From assembly GCA_037013495.1 (NCBI GenBank), contig CM072801.1:29252001-29316000 (forward strand): 64,000 nucleotides of DNA, in the 5' to 3' direction. This DNA comes from Hippophae tibetana (lineage: Eukaryota; Streptophyta; Magnoliopsida; Rosales; Elaeagnaceae). The translations under genes were made by a program, and so were the position numbers. The notes beneath the pieces are model-generated. The model had not been told where the DNA came from, ran no database searches, and worked only from the letters and a program-made list of their open reading frames with translations. Below are positions 1 through 11,172 of the stretch, in pieces; position 1 is the stretch's first letter, and each line of letters starts with the position of its first letter.

Positions 1-930
1 AAAATTATTATTAAAATGATACCATATGTATTTTTATGGATTTATAATGAAACTTCTACACCATTTAAATAAATAATTTTAATTAAAATATAACTTTTAT
101 CATTCTTAATAAAAAAATATTTATAATATATTGAACTAAATACCATGCCGACTCTTGGCCCTTTTGGTAAATGGTTGGTAAAAACATATTCATTGATAAT
201 TTTGAAGTAAATTTATAATGTAATAGAAACTTAAACTCATCTATCACTTTTGAAGGAAATAAAAAGAAGAGGACAGTTAATAAGCATTCCAGTACAAGAA
301 AAAAAAATACAGTTTAACAGACAAAGGGGTAAAGAAAAACAGAAAGAAAGAAAAACGTATAAGCGTATAAATTGATTATATTTCAAAACTAAGTTGTTAA
401 AATTTTTATTTGCCCATATTTAAGACCGACTCAAGTAAAGTTAAGACCGACTCAAGTAACTTTAAAAATAGTTGACAACTAATAAATAGTGTTTGTTTAT
501 TACTGTGGAAATAACAATTTTCAAAATATATAAATAAATTATTTTTTTGAAAAAAAATAAAAATAACGCACTTAAAATTTATAATCATAAAAATAGTACC
601 CTTAATATCTAAGTAACATATTTTTACTATTAAAAAATTATTTCAGATCATTTTTGCATTGAAAGCTATCTAGTTCAATGTTGTTCAAATTTAATTATGG
701 TTATTTTGACTCATTTAATATTAAATAATGTTTAATTGAATTCTATTCAATATTATTGATGTGTTATATTTATTACTATAAGTTTTAAGAGTGTTATTTT
801 TCATAATTTTTTTCTTTTCACTCCTACTTTTATTTTTACTTTGTATCTTTCTCTTTTTATGAAAGTACAAATTCTAAGAGTTAAAAAAAAAAATTATATT
901 GATGATAGATTTAACTCATCTCAAGAGCTA
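1..930. other. AT-rich intergenic DNA, no gene seen
   Basis: Very AT-rich sequence with many short A and T runs. The only open frame of note (60 codons, minus strand, about 406-588) is low-complexity Phe/Ile/Leu sequence of the kind AT-rich DNA gives by chance. No LTR ends, target duplications, RNA gene or spliced gene signals were recognised. Confidence 0.6.
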
Positions 931-959
931 AATGTTTGAACTTACTTAATAGTATTAAG

Positions 960-1310
960 GTTGCCATAAATGCTTATCCAATCTCACATATGTTCTATGC
1001 AGATGATGTTGCCATTTTCTTAAATGTCAATGTGAAGGAAACTTCAACGATGAAGAAAAAATTGGATCAATATTGCCTTTGATCAGGTTAATAAACCTTC
1101 AAAAATAAACTATATTTTTTCAAAGAATATTTTTTCCTAGTTGAAGGAACAATTATGCTAACTTTACACATTTTTGCTAGATTTGATCATGTTCTTTGTT
1201 TAGGTCATTCATTATCTACTAGAAGGAAAAAACAAATGAATTTCAAAGCCTATTGAACAAATTGAAATATTGGTTGGATAGCCTAGACACTCCTTATCAA
1301 CCTCTCATCA
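960..1310 (+). pseudogene. LINE (non-LTR retrotransposon) reverse transcriptase fragment
   Basis: Translation gives a hydrophobic stretch followed by FYADDVAIF, the YADD catalytic box of plant L1-type LINE reverse transcriptases (about 985-1025). Downstream is a Lys-rich segment resembling the region after the box, then a frame-shifted match to the YLG and LLNKLKYWLDS stretch normally seen 60-90 residues later (about 1190-1290). Stops and frame changes interrupt it, and neither the endonuclease nor the rest of RT is present. It is a dead 5'- and 3'-truncated scrap. The family assignment rests on the YADD box and spacing only. Confidence 0.6.
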
Positions 1311-2340
1311 CTATCAAGGGCTTTCCACAAACCTAAGACGTAGAAAAAGTATTTTTTCCAATTATTCTCATTCTTAGGGAAGGTCACATTTATACCTTGG
1401 TCCTACTTTACTGATATGTAGCACGTATGCCTTATTGAACTCGAGCATTTCAGTTCCATCTCGAGCTCTCTACATATCAGGGTCAAGAATAGCAGGTACC
1501 TTTATCCATTATGCATCATCTGACCTGGCTCGAGCTGAGTCTTAGCCAGGAATCTCCTTATGAAGGGGTATAGAGGAAATCTGACCCCCAACCATAAAGT
1601 ATTCTTATGGAAGACCTTCCACCCAGTTGGAGATAGGTCACTATCACGAGCCCCCGATGGAAATAATATTTGGATTGAGAAGGGAATTTTTTAGGTCTTC
1701 CTTACTCTTTCTTCATCCTGAGGTGACAACCCATTGGTTTTAACCTTGGCCGACCAACCTTTGGTATTACTTGTAGGTTCTTTGATACCTTTTTCCTTGC
1801 TTTCTTCCTCTAGGACCTCAAAATTGATATATGAGTTTAAGGCATGTTCAACCTAATGGTGGGTACAACCTGTGGATGAGAGGTAGAGGTGAAGAGTTGA
1901 GGCTAGGATGGAACCCCTTCACTCAAGGAGCTTGTTTCATTAGAGGACCTTGAGTCATCACTTTTTGGTTGACCCGAGTAAGTGGGATATTGTAGGCTCT
2001 CCCAAGAGGCTGAGCTTGAGGTACTTTCCTTGTGTATAGTCTCTATCTACAAAATATCATGAAGCACCAAAAAGGTAAGGCATGAGAAGTATAGATTACC
2101 TAGGGTTGAGTTTGAAATAAAAGAGGTAATGATTCTTTATACCGACTTGAAAAGAAAGTATAAAACTGTTTGATTCGAGAAGCCTTTTGCTAAAACTTGA
2201 GCAAGAAAGCTAGATGTCAAGGTGATTTCTTACCAACTTATATAACTCGAATTGAGATGATAGAACTTTTTCTCTTGTGAATTTTTCGTTTGATATGCAA
2301 GAAATGATGAAAAGAGAAGAGGCCATAACTCTTCCTTATA
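1310..2340 (-). pseudogene. Fragment of the antisense ORF of a Tat-type gypsy element
   Basis: This stretch aligns by eye, in the same orientation, with 30,580-31,620. Shared segments include the one around 1340-1400 (against 30,570-30,640) and the one around 1555-1680 (against 30,825-30,960). That second region encodes, on the minus strand, a protein with the features of the plant 'putative gypsy type transposon' domain (Pfam PF04195). Many frame breaks are present. It is probably the 3' part of a second Tat-lineage element, the rest of which is outside the window or deleted. The relation is seen in the sequence; the domain name is inferred from the better copy. Confidence 0.55.
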
Positions 2341-3040
2341 TAGAGGTGGATATTTTCTCTCTCCAATCAGCTAACAAACATTTATTAGGACAATTCAAAT
2401 GTCCCAAATTCACTGATTGGTTGCTACTCTTCCACCCTTATTGAGGAACAGAGTTGAAAGAGTAGGGAGACTAAATGTTTGGACATATAGCTCAACTCTA
2501 AGCTTGATCCAACAAACTACCCGACCTATCCGAAAAGACCTACTTGTGCCTTTGCCCATAACTCTTATAGGAGAGACCCCACTTAGGGGGGTGAGCTTTG
2601 GTGTTGAAAGGTCGACCTCAAGCTTTAAACATATTTTCTTTTACTTTTATACCCCTCTAACACGCAACGACGTGTATACCCTATATAATCGACAATTGTA
2701 CATGTAATACTTTATATATACATATACCTTATAAGAGAGTAATACATTCTCACAAAACTCTTTGACTTCTTTTTAGTTTCTCTCTCTATAAATCGGATCT
2801 ATCGTGACACTATCCACAACACCATCGCTATTCCTAACATCCTCCTTCACCATAGAGACTCACCATACTAGAAACTTCTCTCCATCAAAGCCAATCCAAT
2901 ACCGAACCATTCTATCAAAGGTCACTGCTTTAACAATGCACAAATCACATCACCCAACCAAGCTAAACCGTAGCGATCCATCATTCTTTTAGGATTTATA
3001 TTCAGGAGAAGCACGATATACATAGTAAAATATAGTATTA
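2340..3040 (+). repeat. Probable LTR sequence of the Tat-type element
   Basis: It follows the antisense-ORF fragment, as a 3' LTR would. Its first about 150 bp match 31,600-31,740 beside the other Tat copy. It holds a TATA-like CTATATAATC at about 2680 and a second CTATAAATC at about 2786 ahead of C/A-rich sequence, as in plant LTR promoters. Exact ends and a target duplication could not be fixed. The 96-codon frame at 2417-2707 lies inside and is not taken as a gene. Confidence 0.4.
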
Positions 3041-3063
3041 ATTATTTTTAATTAAAAAAAATG

Positions 3064-3084
3064 TTATATATATATATATATATT
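3064..3084. repeat. (TA)n microsatellite
   Basis: About ten uninterrupted TA dinucleotides in AT-rich DNA between the Tat fragment and the copia element. Confidence 0.9.
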
Positions 3085-3255
3085 ATATTAATGAATATAT
3101 GTTCAAATTATTAAGTTTATAGTGAGATATTGAATATTAAAGTCTAAATTCTATTTCATGCATGTAATTTATCTATAATTTCATAAATAATATACTTAAA
3201 AATTTATTTGTCAAAAGCTAGTTGGAATATGTGATATACTCACCCGTATTATAAC

Positions 3256-3508
3256 TGAAGAAATCAATGTTTGAAGAAATAAACGTTTTCCTTCGTATAT
3301 TTTCTTAATTTGTATCGGATATTTACATTGTTTATATAGACAAATACTAATTACTATTTCACCAACCACCATGATTGAATTGTATGATTTACAGCTAGAT
3401 AGGTAGGCGCCGTGTATATTGGAAAACATGTTTGGCATCGGTGCAGTGTTTGTTGAATTGTGTTGCAGTGTTTGTTGAATTGTGTTGCAGTGTTTGTTGA
3501 ATTCAACA
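3256..3508 (-). repeat. 3' LTR of the copia element
   Basis: It is 253 bp long and matches 8441-8687. It contains three copies of a 22-bp unit next to its terminal GTTGAATTCAACA, where the other LTR has two. It lacks a 16-bp segment present in the other LTR (about 8464-8479). The outer flank is ATAAC. Confidence 0.95.
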
Positions 3509-3520
3509 CTCCCCCTCAAG
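3509..3520 (-). promoter_or_regulatory. Polypurine tract of the copia element
   Basis: Read on the minus strand this is CTTGAGGGGGAG, directly abutting the 3' LTR start TGTTGAATTC. It primes plus-strand synthesis. The pol stop codon (TGA, 3516-3518) overlaps it. Confidence 0.85.
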
Positions 3521-5640
3521 TTGGTACATAGATGTCTTTCATGCCCAACTTGACTGAAACTTCTATGAATACTCGATATGAGACTGCTTTAGTGAGGATG
3601 TCAGCCAATTGATCTTATGACTTAATTTTTGGCAATTCCAATGAATTTTCTTCTAACTTTTCCTTAATAAAAAATCTGTCAACTTCAACATGTTTTGTAC
3701 GATCGTGTTGAACTGGATTATGAGCAATATCACATGCTGCTTTATTGTCACAAAATAACTTAATTGATTCTTTAGCATGATATGTCAAATCTTTTAAGAG
3801 AGATTGTAACCACAAGGCCTCACAAAGTCCAAGTGTCATTCCTCTGTATTCAGCCTCTGTGTTTGAACGGGCCACAACATGTTGTTTCTTACTTCTCTAT
3901 GTTACAAGATTTCCCCCTACAAAAGTGAAGTAGCCTGATGTAGATCGTCTATCATTTATTGATCCAACCCAATCAACATCAGTATATACTTCAATTCTAG
4001 AAAACTCTGAGTTCTTAGTGAACAATACTCCTTTTCCAGGAGCAGACTATAAATATCTCAAAATATGAATAACTGCATTCATATGTTGTTCTTCAGGATT
4101 ATGCATAAATTGGTTGACAATACTTAAAGCATAGGCAAGGTCTGGTCTTGTGTGTGCCAAATACATCAACCTTCCAACAAGCCTTTGGTATCTTTCTTTA
4201 TTTTTTGGAACTTGATCAACCTTGATACATAACTTTAATCCTTCCTCTACTGGTGTATTAGCTGGTTGACATGCCGACATACCGGTTTCTTTTAATAAAT
4301 CTAAGGCATACTTTCTTTGAGATAAGAAGATTCCTTCTGTTGATCGAGAAACCTCAATCCCAAGAAAATATTTTAAGGAACCAAGGTCTTTCATTTCAAA
4401 TTCTTTGGACAAATAAGTTTGTAGCGCTTTCCTTTCTTCAAGATCATTTCCTGTTACTATCATATCATCAACATATACAATAAGTGCAGTGATCTTACCA
4501 TACCCTTTTTTTAGAAATAAAGTATGGTCTGAATTGCTTTGCTTGTAGCCAAATGCCTTCATTGACCTTGTGAACCTGCCAAACCATGCTCTTGGGGATT
4601 GTTTCAATCCATACAGTGATTTTTTTAATTTGCACACCTTTTCTCCATGGATTGTGGATTTCTTGATTCCTGGTGGTAAATCCATGTAGACTTCTTCAAT
4701 TAAATCTCCATGTAGAAAGGTATTTTTTACATCAAACTGATATAATGGCCAATCTAAATTTGCAACTAGAGATACCAAGACCCGAACAGTGTTAATTTTG
4801 GCTACAGGTGCAAATGTTTCTGTATAGTCGATCCCATATGTTTGAGTGTATCCTTTTGCCACCAATCTTGCTTTATATCGTTCAATCGTACCATCTGCTT
4901 GATATTTTACTGAAAAAATCCATCGACATCCAACAATTTTCTTTGTTGGTGGACGATCGACAAGCTCCCAAGTTCTATTTATTTCTAAAGATCTTAGTTC
5001 TTCATTCATAGCATCTTTCCATTTTTGGTCAGCTAAAGCTTCATGCACACTGTTAGGAATAGATACAACAGAAAATTGATTCACAAATGATACGTTTGAT
5101 TTTGACAAACGATGTTTAGACATATAGTTACTCATGGGATATTTGACTTTACTAGAAATCTCAGGTTCATACATGGCTTTAGGAATACCTCTATTAGGAC
5201 GTGATGGAAGTATTTTTCTGGTTGGTTCAATAGTTGGAACATCCTCTGCAAACGATTGGTTAGGTATATCAGCAGCTTGTGGAGAAGGAATCTCGCACTC
5301 ATTTAGTGGTAGTAAGGAACTTCCTTGATGATCTTGAAGTTGATGAGGACTTGATTCCATTTCCCTTGAGTCTTTTCTATATTGAGAGTTATTACCATCT
5401 GAATTCAAGTTATTTGTATTTTCCTCACATATAATTTGTCTTTCTTCATAAGGAAGCAATTTATATGTAAGGGTCTGAATTTCAGCATGGTTGTACTCCC
5501 CCTGAAATTCAGGCGTAGAGGAGAAATACATTGTATCTTCATGAAAAATAACATCCATAGTAGTAATCATTTGTTTTGTAGGAGGATGATAACACTGATA
5601 CCCTTTTTGTTGTATGACATAACCCATAAAACACAATGTA
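3516..5640 (-). pseudogene. Copia pol: reverse transcriptase and RNase H, disrupted
   Basis: The longest open part (5636 to 4047, 529 codons) begins with a variable linker. From about residue 205 it contains a copia RT: WKDAMNEELRSL, RWIFSVKYQADG, KARLVAKGYTQ, then FDVKNTFLHG (Asp of the first catalytic box, about residue 300) and YVDDMIVTGN (catalytic Asp pair, about residue 388). It breaks at TAG 4047-4049 in the connection region. RNase H continues in pieces: DVDWVG, a TAG at 3897-3899, then SNTEAEYRG, LFCDNKAAC and HVEVDRFF, a TAA at 3615-3617, and the tail DQLADILTKA. The catalytic motifs survive, so the stops are recent single-base lesions. The family role is copying element RNA into DNA in cytoplasmic particles. 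Confidence 0.93.
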
Positions 5641-6385
5641 TTGCTTGTGGATCCAACTTGCTACGTTGTTGTTTATGTAGGTGTACAAATGCCACACAAC
5701 GAAAGACACGAGGAGGTAAATTGGGAACATTTGGTGCAACAATTGCTTCAGTGATGGCTTGTAGTGGTGTTTGGAAGTTAATGGGACTGGAAGGTACCCG
5801 ATTGATTAAATATGCAGCAGAAGTAATTGCTTCTCCCCAATAAGATAATGACATATTAGCTTCGATCAATGAGGCACAGACAACTTCCAACAAGTGTCGA
5901 TTTTTTCTTTCTGCAACTCCATTTTGTTGAGGTGTATCAACACAAGTAGTTTGATGAATAATGCCTTCTGATTGAAGATATTCTTGAAGCTCAGAACTTT
6001 TATATTCTCCTTCATTGTCACTTCTTAGAACTTGGATCTGTGTTTTATATTGAATACAAACCATTTTATGAAATTTTCTAAATAAGACGTTTACCTCACT
6101 TTTAGATTTCATTAAACAGACCCAAGTCATTCTACTAAAATCATCAATAAATGTAACAAACCAACGTGATCCTCCCAACGTAGAGACTTTGGAAGGACCC
6201 CATACATCAGAATGTATAACCATAAACGGAGATGGACTTTTATTTAAGGTTACAGGAAATGAGGAACGATGACTTTTTGCTAGTTCACAGACATCACACT
6301 TTAAAGTAGAAAGATCTAAGCTCAAAAATAAACTTGGAAATAATTTTTTCAAATATCCAAAAGAAGCATGACCCAATCTCCTATG
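5640..6385 (-). pseudogene. Copia integrase region, disrupted
   Basis: Open from 6376 on the minus strand. The N-terminal HHCC zinc finger starts just after the TGA at 6386-6388 (HRRLGHASFGYL, then KCDVCELAK). The core carries the catalytic triad: Asp in VIHSDVWGP, Asp in VLRSDNEGEY and Glu in QNGVAERKNR. It runs to about 5640, where a one-base frameshift moves the reading frame into the RT open frame. In the family this enzyme inserts the DNA copy, which agrees with the 5-bp duplication at the element ends. The only lesions seen are the upstream stop and the terminal frameshift. Confidence 0.93.
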
Positions 6386-7747
6386 TCATAGCCATATATT
6401 TGATTCATCCTTGTTAGATCCAGTTGCTACCAATGCATGATTTTTTGAATCCAAGTCCAAATAATACAGGTTTCCTTGCCTAACACCACGATCAATCGTT
6501 TGCTTTGTTTGAATGTCCTTGAACACACAAAAGTCAAGCCAAAAAATAACAAAACAAGATAAAGCAGTGGTTATTTGAGAAATAGATATAAGGTTATACT
6601 CTAACGAGGGAACAACTAGTACTGAGTCTAAATTTAAAGTACTAGTGAGAGACAAAGATCTTTCCCCAATGACTGGGATTGTGTTACCATTGGCAGTGCA
6701 AACAGTTTTGTGTGAGGATGGTTTTGAGATTTGTCTAGAATCGAATGTCATATGATCAGTTGCACCTGAATCAATTATCCATGTATTATTAAAAACAGGA
6801 GAAAAAACTTTAAGCATCTTACCAACATGTGCTGAGGAGGTTGCAACATGATCCTTTGTTGTTTCAGCAATGGTGGCAGTAGACATCTGTCGTGGATTTT
6901 TCTTCCGAGAGTCACGGTTGTGATCCCACCAGTCAGGATATCCCACCAGTTCAAAACATCGTTCTTTTGTATGACCCTTTTGATGACAATGGGTACATTT
7001 AAATGATGATTTATCAGTCACCTTTCGTTCTTGCTGATTGGAAAAAGAACGATTTTTAGATATCATGGCGGAAACGTCAACATCTCTAGATTTTTCCTTC
7101 AATGAGATTCGATGTACTACCTCCCGTCGAATCAAGGAATAACAACCTTCTAAATCTGGGATAGTTTCTTTTCGCAAAATTTCTCCACGAACCTGCTCAA
7201 ACTCATCATCTAATCCAGCAAGGAAAATATGTATCCTTAGTCTTTCAACAGACTCTTGATATGATATTAGATCATGAGGGCCTTTCATGACCACCTTATC
7301 ACGATGGTCTAGCTCTTGGAAAATTTCAGTTAACTCTCCATAATACTCTGAAAGTGATTTTCCATTTTGTCTAGAAGTAAAGGCTTTTTGGTTTAAGACA
7401 AATACCTGTAATTCATCACTTCCATCATAGAATGCTTTTGCCAAAGCACCCCAAATTTCAAGAGCAGTAGGTATGCGTAAATATCGCTTCATGATTTCTG
7501 GACTCATTGACATAAGTATCCATCTCTTCACTTTTTGATTTTCTGCATACCACTTGTTATAATTGTTTGACGTTTTTTCTGGTTGCAAATTTTTGTCATG
7601 AATATAAGAGAGTTTCTCTCTCTCTGCAATATGCATTTCTATTATTTGAGACCAAACATCATAATTAGTCTCATTAAGAAAAATTTCAGCATTAAACACA
7701 CCTTCAGACTGAACATATTGTACAACAATTGGATTTGATTGCTCCAT
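6386..7747 (-). pseudogene. Copia gag and protease region (453 codons, ends at a premature TGA)
   Basis: The start MEQSNPIVVQ lies about 680 bp inside the 5' LTR. Residues 1-240 are a copia gag (UBN2-type) capsid region with LNETNYDVW, EIWGALAKAFYDG and LSEYYGELTEIFQELD. A CCHC zinc knuckle lies at about residues 249-262 (CTHCHQKGHTKERC). The aspartic protease active site WIIDSGATDH is at about residues 322-331. The frame ends at a TGA that interrupts the Trp-rich junction before the integrase HHCC finger, so gag plus protease is open but integrase, RT and RNase H are cut off. A gag-only product that could package related elements cannot be excluded. Confidence 0.93.
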
Positions 7748-8427
7748 AGGTAATGAAATTATACCCTATGATATTATGGTAAAGATTTTTTTTTGTGTTT
7801 TTTTTAATATATATTTATACTAAACCAGATAAAAACCATAAAACCGGTTCAAAATTGGTTTAAAAAACTTGAAAAAATGAACCAGACCGGTGATAGAAAT
7901 CCAGAACCGAAAAAAAAACCGGGTTCAGACCTTTAAAATGACCGAACCGGCCAAAAATAGAAAAACTGTGAAAAACCGAGAAAACTGGGTTCAACCGGAC
8001 CGCTGGCCGGACCAACCTGAGCCGAACCGAGGTGACTTGAGCCTAGCCAAGGTGCGGACCGGCTACGCCCTCGAGTCGGACCGAGCCGAGCTGAGCCGAG
8101 CCGGATGACACGTCATCATCTTCCACCTCCAAACGGCGCGTGGAGGAGCGTGTGGCGCGTGGGATATGGACCCTTCACTTCAGGCGGCGCGTGGGGGCAC
8201 GTGGAAGGTTTTTCTTCTACTCTATTTTTACCAAAATGTTCAGAATTATGTTTAGAGTAATCTGGTAAAATTAGGTGGGAGAAATACTGCTTAAAAATTG
8301 ATGTTTGTAATTAATATTTGTAAGGGTGTTTGAATGAGAATTTTTTTCGCGAGAAAAAAATATTTTCAGAGAAAGAAATCTCTGTTTTAGAGAACAAGAG
8401 TTTCAAATATGTATAAAGCAACGACTT
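7748..8427 (-). other. 5' leader of the copia element
   Basis: Non-coding segment between the primer-binding site and gag. About 7900-8190 is markedly GC-rich for this window, with short iterated CCGAACC/GAGCCGAG-like words and GGCGCGTG repeats. The 72-codon frame at 7890-8108 on the other strand is made of these iterations and is not a gene. Confidence 0.7.
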
Positions 8428-8440
8428 GGCTCTGATACCA
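8428..8440 (-). promoter_or_regulatory. Primer-binding site, initiator tRNA-Met
   Basis: Minus-strand TGGTATCAGAGCC directly follows the 5' LTR, the standard tRNA-iMet primer site of plant copia elements. It primes minus-strand DNA synthesis. Confidence 0.93.
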
Positions 8441-8687
8441 TGAAGAAATCAATGTTTGAAGAAATAATCAGAAGAAGAAATAAACGTTTTCCTTCGTATA
8501 TTTTTTTAATTTGTATCGGATATTTACATTGTTTATATAGACAAATACTAATTATTATTTCACCAACCACCATGATTGAATTGTATGATTTACAGCTAGA
8601 TAAGTAGGCGCCGTGTATATTGGAAAACATGTTTGACGTCGGTACAGTGTTTGTTGAATTGTGTTGCAGTGTTTGTTGAATTCAACA
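8441..8687 (-). repeat. 5' LTR of the copia element
   Basis: It is 247 bp, with outer flank ATAAC. On the minus strand a TATA-like CTATATAAAC lies at about 8531-8540, a likely promoter. The 22-bp unit next to the terminus is present twice, against three times in the other LTR. Confidence 0.93.
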
Positions 8688-8692
8688 ATAAC

Positions 8693-9720
8693 TGCCCTTC
8701 CATAAGCCTTGCTAACCTGCCGGTGCACTTCCAGTATTTTCCATCATAGTGCAATGACAAAACAACTGCAACAGCCTCACTGGGCTATGGTTCTTCCCAG
8801 GTCATCATTGGCATCATGATTTTACAAATCATGGTGACAAGTTTGCATTTGAGTATAATCCTTTTTTCCAAATCTAGCAAGTGAAGGCTACAGTCAGTTC
8901 GATCCAGATTCAAATTCGGTGCGATTCATATCGATCTAGTCCAGAATAAGACTCCAAACTCGATTCAAATTTGATTTCTTCTTGGTTCAATTTGGTATTA
9001 CATATATTTTTTCCCACAGATTTTGGTGATATGTTTTACCCATTCTTTAAATCTGATGTGACATCATTATAAACCATTTTTTTTTTTTATCTTTTCCTTA
9101 TTATGTTTGGTACGAACCTTCGTATCATTATTAGAGCAATTTTCATTTGTGAACACACAACAGCCTGAGATGCAATAAGTTCTGGCTAAAATTCAATAAT
9201 CTTTGGAACAAGTTATAGTAAAAACTGATTGAATTCTTGAGAAATAAAAATTCAAAATGAAGCAATCAACAGAAAGAATTGTGGTTGAATTGATAACAAG
9301 TAAGTTCCATCCTACAACAAGAAATGACAACTTCTTCGCAGAGCATGGTGGACACGTTTTCAAGTTACACACCACCAGTACAATATCCAACATTTTCAAG
9401 TTACATATCACTTGTAGAATGCTCAAGATATAAAAGGGTTGCTTTAGTCCACATTTGTACATATGATGATTGTCCTAATGTTATAAAATTATCAAGAACT
9501 GATAGTGTTTTTCTCTCACATTACCGATGGTTCTTGGTACATCTTGGAACTTGTTCAATTATTCTGACATCAGTAATTTGATACCTAATTATTGGTGATC
9601 TATTCACCAAGAATTCAAAGAAGAGACTGCTCTCATTTCTTAAATTTAGATTATTGCTCTATGGTTCTAACCGATACATTAGGAGTTGAGTTTTCATCAT
9701 CCGGAGAGAATGGTGCAAAA
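8693..9720. other. Non-coding stretch beside the copia insertion
   Basis: No recognisable gene. About 8880-9000 has iterated GATTCAAAT/TTCGAT words. About 9350-9415 contains the word TTTTCAAGTTACA twice, 41 bp apart. Two overlapping frames of 85-89 codons (9193-9462 minus, 9324-9581 plus) match nothing I know and look like chance. Confidence 0.5.
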
Positions 9721-10265
9721 TACAGGATATACATTAATTAAATTAAGATTTTATCTTTATCTAATATTTAAATTTGTTGTTCATCATTTAATTATTTAAG
9801 TTAAGATTTAAGATTTTATTTAATAGTTTATATTTACCTAATTAGTTATTTTGGTCATAATATTATACATATTCTTTAGAGAAGAATGACGTGAATATAA
9901 TTATTAGTTCTAGAATAGACATCAATAGAGGTGACACACAGCCAAGTATTGATCAAGAAGCAGACTAAGATTTATATCTTTAATTTTGTTATTTCATTTA
10001 TACCTTGAATTATTATTGGCGACAATACTGAGACTAGTGTTCTGTATGGACTCTTATGTTTTAAAATTTATTTCTGTATGTTTTCTTTTAATTTAAATTA
10101 AGTATGAAATAGTTTTCAACAGGTTGAAATGCATGTTGTAAAGGGATATCCGAATTCTATAATTATTTTAGTAGTACCCTTTTAAAAATAAACTCTCCTT
10201 ATAAATATAATTTAACCTATCCATTCTTCCTATCTCACATATATATTTTTTGAGGTGTGATAGTT
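9720..10265 (+). repeat. Probable 5' LTR remnant of a gypsy element
   Basis: It ends just before a primer-site-like TGATATTAGAGC (10,266-10,277), a decayed form of the tRNA-iMet site, followed by the CATGGTTTTGATC that commonly comes next in plant gypsy elements. About 10,030-10,107 recurs at about 11,090-11,171, as expected of paired LTR pieces. The left end could not be fixed. Confidence 0.5.
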
Positions 10266-10379
10266 TGATATTAGAGCATGGTTTTGATCTCTCAAAAATA
10301 AGTCAAACATTCACTTATGGTTTTTGAACTATTTTTATTGTTTTAGCATGCATATAAGAAGAAGAGAGCTTAGAAATGA

Positions 10380-10960
10380 GTACGATTAAGGTGAAAATAA
10401 TAATTACGAGGAGCGTAACTTGGTCCAAGCATTAAGTAGATTTATTACTCAGGGAGAAGAACATGAGGAAAGAGCTAGGGCTTACTACCTAAAGGAGTTT
10501 GAAAAGACTAGGCCATTACTTTGTAATGTTATTCCAAATCTTGAAATCATCCAATGAAAGATTTAAGAAATTAAGAAAAAGATGAACCTTCTAAGCATTG
10601 GTGGAGAGGTTGATTATTGGTAAGGACTTTATTAGAAGAGGGAGAAACATTGACGAAATTACTTGGGCGGTGTTTAAACATATATTCTATGAAAGATTCT
10701 ATAGTGATACTTCCAATGTTAACTTGGTGGATTTTATGAACTTAAAGTAGGAGGATATGACAATATGAAGCACAATTCAATTAACGATCTATATTTTTTG
10801 AGAACATGGCAACTTAAGACACTAATAAATTTACAAAGTTCCTCGTGGGATTAATCAATGACATTACGGTTCAACTCATGTACCAAGGAATTCAAACATA
10901 TAATATAATTATTAATGCAACTCATGGATTGAGAAAGTTAATTTAGAGCAACCATCTAAA
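10380..10960 (+). pseudogene. Gypsy gag fragment
   Basis: In shifting frames the translation reads as a plant gypsy Retrotrans_gag region: EEHEERARAYYLKEFEK, then ITWAVFKHIFYERFY (the W-x2-F-x5-F-Y-x2-F-Y core), then VNLVDFMNLK followed by EDMTI, then FLVGLINDITVQL. This is the usual order of the gag core (substrate-like helix, 'FMNLKQGDMTV' word, 'GL' helix). Several stops and frameshifts are present and no pol follows, so it is an internally deleted, dead element. A chromovirus-like lineage is suggested by the tRNA-iMet primer site and gag words. Confidence 0.65.
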
Positions 10961-11079
10961 ATGATAATATTTAGAAGTCCAAAGAAAAGGGAAGGAAAAT
11001 AAGAACTTCTAGAAATTTAGCCATAGAGATCAGCATAGCGGGTCATTTGGGTGTAAACACTTTTGTATTATTAATTAAC

Positions 11080-11172
11080 ACAATGCTGAGACTAGTGTAA
11101 ACACTTTTGTATGGTCTCTTATGTTTTAAAATTTATTTCTATATGTTTGTTTTTAATTTGAATTAAGTATCA
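11080..11172 (+). repeat. LTR fragment paired with about 10,020-10,107
   Basis: It shares the words GAGACTAGTGT and CTCTTATGTTTTAAAATTTA and the run down to GAATTAAGTAT with the upstream copy, about 1.06 kb away, with the gag remnant between. It is probably the start of the 3' LTR, truncated at about 11,172 by unrelated sequence. Confidence 0.5.

Larger units (their letters stand above)
3256..8687 (-). mobile_element. Structurally complete Ty1/copia LTR retrotransposon, coding region broken
   Basis: The 5.4-kb element reads right to left. Two LTRs of about 250 bp end in TG...CA and are bounded by the 5-bp direct repeat ATAAC (3251-3255 and 8688-8692), the target duplication made by integrase. 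A primer-binding site complementary to initiator tRNA-Met lies inside the right LTR and a polypurine tract inside the left. Gene order is gag, protease, integrase, RT, RNase H, which defines Ty1/copia (integrase before RT). The single long polyprotein frame is broken by a TGA at 6386-6388, a frameshift near 5640, TAG at 4047-4049, TAG at 3897-3899 and TAA at 3615-3617. It cannot transpose by itself. The short LTR and RE1-like proteins suggest an Ale- or Ivana-like lineage, not decided. Confidence 0.95.

Noticed and set aside
2417..2707. 96-codon frame as a gene
   Set aside because: It lies in probable LTR sequence over TATA-like elements and is not kept in the related copy at 31.6 kb.
3251..8692. 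Insertion of the copia element into a coding exon (flanks joined give a short open frame with a GTGAGT donor-like site)
   Set aside because: The joined frame is short and matched no protein I know, so it is not reported as a gene.
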